From Zygnema cylindricum (lineage: Eukaryota > Streptophyta > Zygnematophyceae > Zygnematales > Zygnemataceae), in the NCBI GenBank assembly GCA_037447655.1, contig JBBHKE010001201.1:119291-183290 (forward strand): a DNA stretch of 64,000 bases, in the 5' to 3' direction. A program made the translations under genes and the position numbers. The notes beneath the pieces were generated by a model. The model had not been told where the DNA came from. It searched no databases and was given only the letters and a program-made list of their open reading frames with translations. Below, piece by piece: positions 57,185-64,000 of the stretch (position 1 is the stretch's first letter; every line of letters starts with the position of its first letter).

Positions 57185-57370
57185 CAACACCATAGTTAGT
57201 GTGGCTGTGTAAAAACCAAAGCTCTATCCGTATCCTTACATTCCCCCCTCTCCCTCATAGTCATTTTTAGAGTAACAAGTGTGCTTCCCTCACCCCTCCC
57301 CTAGACCATACGAAGTGTAACAAGTGGGGTTTACCCTCATCCCTTCCCCCAAATCATGTTTAGTGTTATG
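57185..57370. repeat. 46-bp minisatellite, left part
   Basis: About three to four units like those at 62690-63545: accatagttagtgtgg, then cttccctcacccctcccctagaccatacgaagtgtaac, then accctcatcccttcccccaaatcatgtttagtgtta. It is separated from the main array by the copia D element. Confidence 0.75.
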
Positions 57371-57584
57371 GGGAAGTATACCTTCTATATACTGTTGTTT
57401 AACAACAGCCACTGCAATTGTCATTGGTTGATTGCAAAACTAATAGCAGAAGTACTTAAGAAATACCTAAAGAACATCAAGTTCCAGACCTTGTCAAATG
57501 CAGTGACTGTGACAAAAATACCTCAAAATACGCACAATACAGTCTTATAAAAGTTATCCTACGCAATTAATCTCCAATTTTTAT
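57371..57584. other. Unique stretch between minisatellite and copia D
   Basis: No gene. Contains the short palindrome ctgttgtttaacaacag. The last bases (tttta, 57580-57584) may be the target site of the element. Confidence 0.4.
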
Positions 57585-58335
57585 GCAAATTGAACTACTA
57601 CAACGAAAGATGCTAGCGTTGAAGATACCAAAAATCACATATGCAGGAAAAAATGTCATCTTGAAAAGTACACTCATTCCTAAACTACATACTCATAATT
57701 ACCTACGAGCCAATAAAATTCGCGTAAACTACGGTACCTACGTACGTCATACTTAACTTTATAGTGCGTAACATAAAGACAAATCTAATTAATACCTAAT
57801 CCTTAGAAATCTAAATTTCACACGTATTAACTGATTAAGAAGCGGACAAATGCCTTTCCTGAAGTTTGCCAACTGACATAGAGTTATGTACACAACAAGT
57901 ATTTACAGTCATTATGTTCCCCAAAGTCAAAGGCGGTTCTTGTTTATTCAATGTCAGTATTCGGCAACGAGTGATTTATGTCCGTACACGACCATTTTAG
58001 TGTTTCACTGTCTCGATCGCCATTCGATCATCCATTTAATATGAATAGATCTTTCTACATGGTGTCGTACCAAGATTCAAATTTGGTTCGTACAACGCCA
58101 ACTTGACTACAAGCATAGTTTAATCAAACTTATTTTCCACCCTCACGTTATCAATAGTAAGAGTAAGGAGGAGACTCCCTCGTCGATGAACTAGCAACGA
58201 GCCTACTTCGTCGGTAAACCGAAGAGAGATTCTTCTGTTGCCATTTGCGTCTAAACTCTTAGTGTTACGCTCTTATAGTTTCCTCTCTCACAAGATTGTC
58301 TATTAGTGAGAGAGTATAGCTTTCCAAAAACAATA
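57585..58335 (-). repeat. Copia D LTR, left (3' LTR)
   Basis: It aligns with 61857-62672 along its length: accaaaaatcac or accgaaaatcacc, ctacgagccaataaaattcgcg or cccacgagccaatcagatttgcg, gtttaatcaaacttat, ggagactccctcg. The minus-strand start TATTG is a mutated TGTTG. It is followed on the plus strand by ctcccctaaaactttag, the complement of a polypurine tract. Confidence 0.85.
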
Positions 58336-58379
58336 CTCCCCTAAAACTTTAGACTCTCTTAGTCATTAAACCCACAAGC

Positions 58380-61300
58380 TCTTCAGTAGTTCAATTTTTC
58401 AGCTGGTAGTCTTTGGTCAGCATATCGACCACCATCTTTTCAACAAGCAAATAACCCAATTTTATAACTCTTGCCATCACTTCCTCTTTAACAAAGTTCA
58501 ACGAAATATCCATGTGTTTAATTTTAAAGTGGCGACTTAGGTCAAAATCAAGTGTCATTCTAACTTCATTATCACACCACACTATTTAAGAACCAAGGTA
58601 TAAAACTGAAGGCTTGAAGAAGTGACTTCACCTAAAGCAGTTCATTCACTGTTGAGCTGGCTACCATGTATTTTGCCTACGTGCTCAACAATGTAGTCAC
58701 CTTTCGTTTGCTGCTCCAATAGCAAATTCCGTTTTCAATTTACATTGAATCGTCGATTGGGCGCCTCCATATTTGGCGTCGCTCCAAGTTCGCATCTTAC
58801 CTTGCTTCTGCCAAGTGTCAACTTAAGGTCCATAGATCCTACAAGATACCTTAGAACTCTTTTTGCTGCTTCCCATTCAACCTTGTTTGGGTTTTAAAGA
58901 TTGCGACTTAAAGCAAGTAGGCCGAGTGCGATTCATCAAATAGATTCAGTTGTCTTTTATCTGTCTTTATAGAATCATGGATGTAAATTATACTTCCCCT
59001 AACTCGAGACTGTCATCCAGAATCAGTTTATAACGTGAATTCAAGGGGAGTTGGAGTCCTTTTTAAATCTCCCATCTCAAACCTTTATAGCAAGTTACTT
59101 ATCGCCTATTTTTGCATCAGTTTTGTGGTTTTGTTTTCCGTTTCTCTCTCTACCTAAATCCCTAAAATATTATTGACTTCCTTTTAATCTTTCATCTCAA
59201 ATCTGGACTTAAGAGCCTCATTTACTTTATTAACTCCAGCAATGGTTTGTTTTTTGATTAAAATACCACCGACATACATAGCTATGGAAATCGTTCCATC
59301 CTCGCCTTCCAATATGTAAACTGAATGGTCCGAGTTAATTGTTATAAAGCCTAAACAAGTTAGAAACTCATCCAGTTTCACATTCCATTGCCTAAGAGCT
59401 TGTTTCCATTTTTATATTGACTTAAGCACTTATACACCAAGTTTTTCTTGTCGTTTTCCACATAGATTTGTGGCTGTTTCACATAAATAGCTTCCTCTTA
59501 TTTTCAATGAAAAATTGCAGTTTTGACGTCCAATTGGTGTAATTTTGTGTCTTCAATAGCTACTAATTTTAAATGTATAAAAGCAGTTGTAAATTTAACA
59601 ACAATTGAGAAGGTTTCTTCACAACAAATTATTTCCTTCTGATTGTATCCCTTTATTACTAACCTAGGCTGGTACCTTTCTATTGTATTATCGGGGTTTA
59701 TTTTTACGTTGAAAACCCACTTATTTCCAATGACCTTCTGTTCCAAAGGCAACTCCTTGAGTTCCCATGTTTGTGCATCCATGATGGATTTCATTTCATC
59801 ATTGGCTACTGCAATCAATTATTATTTTCCCGGAACAGAGAATGCCTCTTGAATGGTAGACAACATTCTACTTTGAGCTGGCAGATAGCTTCTTGATCCA
59901 GTCCGCCAGCAACTTGTCTTTCCCCCCCTTGGAAATTCTGAGGTTGGAATTGAGTGGGTTGTGCGGGTCTGAGTTCCTCCTCCAATACCATTTATGGAGC
60001 TGGTTTGGAATGTTGTTGTAGTTGGCTAATCAGCTGATTTCCAGTTGTTTCTACAAAAGTCCTTTGATATAGTATTACATGCACATTGGCATTTTCTATC
60101 TTTTGGTCAACTGTCACCCGAAAAATATTTACTATTTTTTTTTCATCTTTAACAAAAAAATTCCTAGCTATGGTGACCCTATTCTTTTTTGGAACCTGTA
60201 CTGTATATCCTTTTCGAATATTATCATAGCCTAATAATATTCCTTGCACACCTGTAGGTTCCATTTTCCATTTGGTTTGAGTATCTTGTAGAATAAGTAC
60301 TTAACTCCCAAATAATTTAAACTGACTAACAACTGGTTTTATATATGTCCATAGTTCATAAGGACTCATATCCTTTAAAGATTCGGATTCCACTCAATTT
60401 TTTAATATAAATTGCAAACTTTAGTGCCTCAACCCAAAATTCCATATCAACTCCTTTATCAACTAACATGGATCTTGTACTCTCACTTAATGTCCTTTTT
60501 AATCTTTCGGCTACCCCATTTCTCTTCAAAAAATATGGACCAACAAAGATGTGTTATACCATTGGTCTTCGGGTAGGTGATAAATTCCTGTGACATATAC
60601 TCCCATCCGTTGTTCGCTTCGAGGGCCAAAATGGGAACTCCATGAATCTTCTCACACCATCTTCTGAAATGTTTAAAATGAGAGAAAAATTTGATTTTCT
60701 CTTTCATGAAATAGACTTTGATATACTTATAGAAATCATTAGTAAAGGTTAGCATGTATTTAAGCCCTCGAGGTGATTCAATTTTGGCCAAACCCCATAC
60801 ATCGGAGTGAATTAATTCTGATACTTTTCGTGACCTATTACTACTTTTTGATGGAAAAGGAAACACATGGATCTTTCCGAGGGCTCCATCCACATATTTT
60901 TGCTTCTTTTTTCGATAAATCTACATCTTTTATAACTCCATTTTTGACCATCTTCTCAGCGCTTTCATGATGTACAAGGCCCAATATTTTATACCACAAA
61001 TCATTCAGACGTGTCCCCAAAGTAAAAAAAATCTTTGTCACTACGATTTGCCAAGAAAATCCTATACATCTCATTTGGACCTCTTGTACTAGTGGCTCTT
61101 CTTATTAACCATATGTTTTCCAATTGTGAGAATAACTTGAAAAGCTTTCCTTTTAGATAAAGATGTAAAAAACAAATTATTTTTAAAAGTTTCAATTTTT
61201 GTGAGGCACCTCTATACTCATCAGGTAAGCCTCTCACTACTACTAATGCATAATCTTTATGACAATTGCCTCTATAGCGAGCGTTTTCAACTATCGACTT

Positions 61301-61711
61301 TCTCTTGCCATTACACTACTCAGCTACAGTACATCTAGAGTATTGGTATCCCAAATTATACCATCTTTTGTCATTTGCTGTTGCATGTTTGTCTTCACAA
61401 ACATGTCCCAATATTTCCAAATCTCTGAAGCCTTTTTCATCTAAAAATGTGCTGTTCCGAGATCCTTGGAGCTCAACATCTAGATGATGTGCAAACACTG
61501 GGACTTCTTTTTTCAACTTCTTTTTTCAATTTGCATCAGACTCTAACAGTGATCCATCCACCTCATCCATGGGACCGTTGGTGAGGAAGTAAAGCTCCAC
61601 CATATTTGCCCAATAGATATGCTCAGTTTCGTCGAAGATAGGTATCGTTAAAGGCGGGCCCGTAGACTTTTGTCATGCAATAAACGGTGCAACTGTGGAG
61701 GTTGATGCCAT
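58380..61711 (-). pseudogene. Copia family D gag-pol, heavily decayed
   Basis: Minus-strand order: gag start MASTSTVAPFIA at 61711 followed by a stop, then STGPPLTIPIFDETEHIYWA; pre-integrase (ALGKIHVFPF near 60885); integrase pieces (SELIHSDVWGLAKI near 60810, EANNGWEYMSQEF near 60610); a linker MEPTGVQGILLGYDN near 60260; reverse transcriptase (QTWELKELPLEQKVIGNKWV near 59760, QLDVKTAIFH near 59520); and RNase H (MWCDNEV near 58580, IKHMDISLNFVKEEVMARVI). The YVDD motif reads YVGG near 59275, so both catalytic aspartates are gone. Many frameshifts and stops. Layout and LTR ends resemble family A; it is probably an old relative. Confidence 0.85.
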
Positions 61712-61856
61712 CGCAAACTTAAAATATAAAAACTAGGAAACACCTTCCGAATAGCAACTTCCAAACATTGCCAAACGGAGTGACTATGAGAGTAACACCT
61801 CAAACAATAGTGATGTGTGGAATACATCCTAAAAAAAAAGTATCTGCAACGTTTCA

Positions 61857-62672
61857 TGAAAATTGATCAACCACAAGAAAATATATGAGGGGCCAAAAAT
61901 ACCGAAAATCACCTTGGAAAACATGTCATTACACCAAGTCCTAAACTATATACTCGGTGAGAGTAAACTACCCACGAGCCAATCAGATTTGCGTATAGGA
62001 GGGTACCTATGCACGCAAAATAAAGTATATGGTGTGTAACATACGGACAAACCAAATTAATCCCAAATCCCAAATAAATCTAAGAAATCTAAATCTCAAA
62101 CTGTTTAACTAATTAACAAGCGGACAAACTCTTGTTTATGAAGTTCGCAGACAAACAAAAAGTAATGTACATGACAAGAATTTACGGCCAATGAAGCCCC
62201 CATTAGAAGTCAAAGGTGGTTCTTGTTCGTGTGATCTTCGCAACTGGCAGCAGAGTGGTTTATGTCCGTACAGGACCATTCCGGTGTTTTGATGTCCTTG
62301 ATTGCCATTCTATCTACCATTTGGTTTGAATAGACCTTTTCACGCGTTGTCGTACCAAGATTCTTATTTGGTTCGTATAAATCTAGTTTGACTACAAACG
62401 TAGTTTAATCAAACTTATTCTCCACTCTCACGCTATTAATGGTAAGAGTAGTGAGGAGACTCCCTCGGTGCTGAACCAGCGACGAGACTACTTTGTGTTT
62501 AAACGAGGGACGAGACTCCCTCGTCGGTAAACCAAAGAGAGTCTTCCGCTGCCATTTCCTTATAGACCCTCGGCCATGTTACAGTCTTCAAGTTACAAAC
62601 TTAAAGTTCCTCTGAAGTTCCTCTGTCTCACGTAATTATCTATTAGTGAGACTAGAGCTTTCCAAAAAAAAA
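61857..62672 (-). repeat. Copia D LTR, right (5' LTR)
   Basis: Pair of 57585-58335, longer by about 65 bp, partly because the motif gacgagactccctcg is repeated here (near 62475-62545). The two LTRs have diverged clearly, so insertion is old. Flanking tttta (left) and ttata (right) are a possible degraded target duplication. Confidence 0.85.
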
Positions 62673-62689
62673 AATTATAGTAATAAGGC

Positions 62690-63545
62690 AGCTAACGCTC
62701 ACTCCTCAAAACCATAGCTAGTGTGACAAGGGAGCTTACCCTCAGCCCTCCCCTAAGCTGTGTAGTATAGAACCTTACCCTGAAATCTCCCTTAAACCAT
62801 ATATAGTGTAAAAGGGGGGAGCTTGCTTTCATCTCGCACCCAAACCACATTTAGTGCAACGGGGTAGCTTTCCCTCACAACTTCCCCTATGCATATTTAG
62901 CGTAAACATGAGCTTACCATCACCCCTCTGCCAAACCGTTTTTTGTGTGATAAGGGTACTGACCCCCACCCCCAGCAAACCATATTTCGGGTGACAAGGG
63001 AGCTTACCCTTATCCCTTCCTCAAACAATACTAGGGGAATTTTGCCTTTCTTTTCCTTTTCAAACCATTGTTAGTGTGATAGGGAAGCTTACCCTCACCC
63101 CTCCCCTATACAACATTTAGTGTAAATAGGAGCATACTCTCAATCCTCCAGCAACCATAATTTAGTGTTACGGGTGAGCTTAACCTCTCTCCTCCCACAA
63201 ACCATATTTATTGTGATTTGGGAGCATATCCTCACAACTCCGCTAAACCGTTTTTAATTTGACTAGGGAGCTTACCCTCACCCCTCCTGTAGACCCTATT
63301 TAGTATGAAGGAGGAGCTTACTCTGACCCTTCCGTCAAATCATATTTAGCGTGACAAAGGAGTTTATCCGCACCTCTACCCCTCACTTTGTTTAGTGTGA
63401 ATAAAAGCTTACCGTCACTTCTCCCCCAAATCCTATTTAGCGTAATAGGGGGAGTTTTCCCTCACCCTTCCCACAAACCATATTTTGTGCGATTGGGATT
63501 TACCTTCACCCCTCCCCTAAACCACAATTAGCGTGATACTTGAAA
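62690..63545. repeat. 46-bp minisatellite, main array
   Basis: About 18 degenerate units with approximate consensus AACCATATTTAGTGTGACAA, then GGGAGCTTACCCTCACCCCT, then CCCCTA. Most unit starts are spaced 44 to 47 bp. No reading frame is conserved across units, so it is not coding. Confidence 0.85.
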
Positions 63546-63584
63546 ATTCTCAAAACATGACCAAACAAGGGGGGGCAATCACCC

Positions 63585-63712
63585 CTCCTTCCCCCCTCTC
63601 CCCTCCTCTCCCGCCCTCTTTTTTTTTGTGAACCAAAAGAAACTCCTTTTTTCTCCTTTTTTTTCTCCCGCCCTCTCCTCCCCTCTCCCCCCTTCCTCCC
63701 CACTAACGGGGG
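63585..63712. repeat. Pyrimidine tract within the minisatellite
   Basis: Almost pure C/T on the plus strand (cctccttcccccctctcccc), splitting the array into two variant parts. Confidence 0.85.
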
Positions 63713-63739
63713 GGAACAAACCAGTACAAAACTCTTAAA

Positions 63740-64000
63740 AGTTCATAGTGCGATTAACACCAAATCCCCTCCCCACTTCCATTTAGGGTTAGCGTGTTTT
63801 ATACCAAACACCCTTCCCACTCCCTTTTGAGGGGGATAATGCGATTTATCCTAAACCCCCTCTTCACTGCCATTCGAAAATAAGTGTGATTTGTTTCACT
63901 CCCCATCTCCACGCCTATTTGAGGAAACAGTGCGATTTATACTAAACTGCCTTCCCAGTCTCATTCGAGGAGGAAGTATGATTTATCCCAGATGTCCTCC
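63740..64000. repeat. 46-bp minisatellite, variant array running off the window
   Basis: About five units of 45-47 bp, with words (a/t)tttgaggggga, agtgcgatttat(c/a)c(c)taaa, ccccctccccactcccat. Same period and CCCTCCCC core as the main array, so probably a diverged branch of it. It continues past the right edge. Confidence 0.75.

Noticed and set aside
62690-64000. CRISPR-like array (regular repeats of about 46 bp)
   Set aside because: There is no constant repeat alternating with unique spacers; units are degenerate over their whole length, and the context is a plant genome.
1-64000. tRNA and rRNA genes
   Set aside because: I saw no cloverleaf with A and B boxes and no rRNA-like blocks; the only tRNA-related words are the two retroelement primer-binding sites.

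Overview
This is a plant nuclear window. The evidence is a BTB/POZ gene of a plant-type family, leucine-rich-repeat (LRR) exons of 72 bp with phase-2 introns as in plant receptor kinases, and many Ty1/copia and Ty3/gypsy LTR retrotransposons with plant-type initiator-Met primer sites. The very repetitive, intron-rich style fits a bryophyte, fern-grade plant or streptophyte alga, but I cannot name the species. Most long open frames lie in (GGGAGA)-type purine tracts and are not genes.

Layout. 0-4 kb: two tandem copies of a minus-strand BTB gene, each with about 1 kb of shared upstream DNA; the second has lost its 3' end to a retroelement fragment (LTR, primer site, gag start). 4-8 kb: mostly unassigned. 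8.1-24.7 kb: the most striking region. Six LRR exons on the plus strand lie 1.3 to 4.2 kb apart. The last five occupy repeating blocks of the form exon, conserved donor flank, giant polypurine tract, short AT linker, polypurine tract, AT-rich stretch, acceptor, exon. Three 72-bp exons look intact, one has lost 1 bp and one has lost its acceptor. One intron block is inverted, and two solo LTRs have landed inside the introns. No kinase, transmembrane or C-terminal exon is seen.

24.8-36.6 kb: a very young copia element (family A, minus strand) arranged LTR-INT-LTR-INT-LTR, with shared LTRs 4,830/4,831 bp apart, followed by a third internal region that switches after about 210 bp to a different copia family (B). 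One copy keeps an intact 1,374-aa polyprotein; the other differs by a 1-bp insertion.

36.6-53.5 kb: nested old retroelements: LTR families I call X, Y and Z, copia family C split by a solo LTR X with a 5-bp target duplication, a family B gag/protease, a decayed gag, a PIF/Harbinger transposase tail, and two simple-sequence arrays of opposite strand polarity. 53.7-56.2 kb: a decayed gypsy element. 56.8-57.0 kb: a 20-bp, eight-copy CG-rich repeat. 57.2-64 kb: a 46-bp minisatellite interrupted by a complete but dead copia element (family D).

Apart from the retroelement polyproteins, the only host coding material I can support is the BTB pair and the LRR exons. Identities were judged by eye; no alignment or database search was run.
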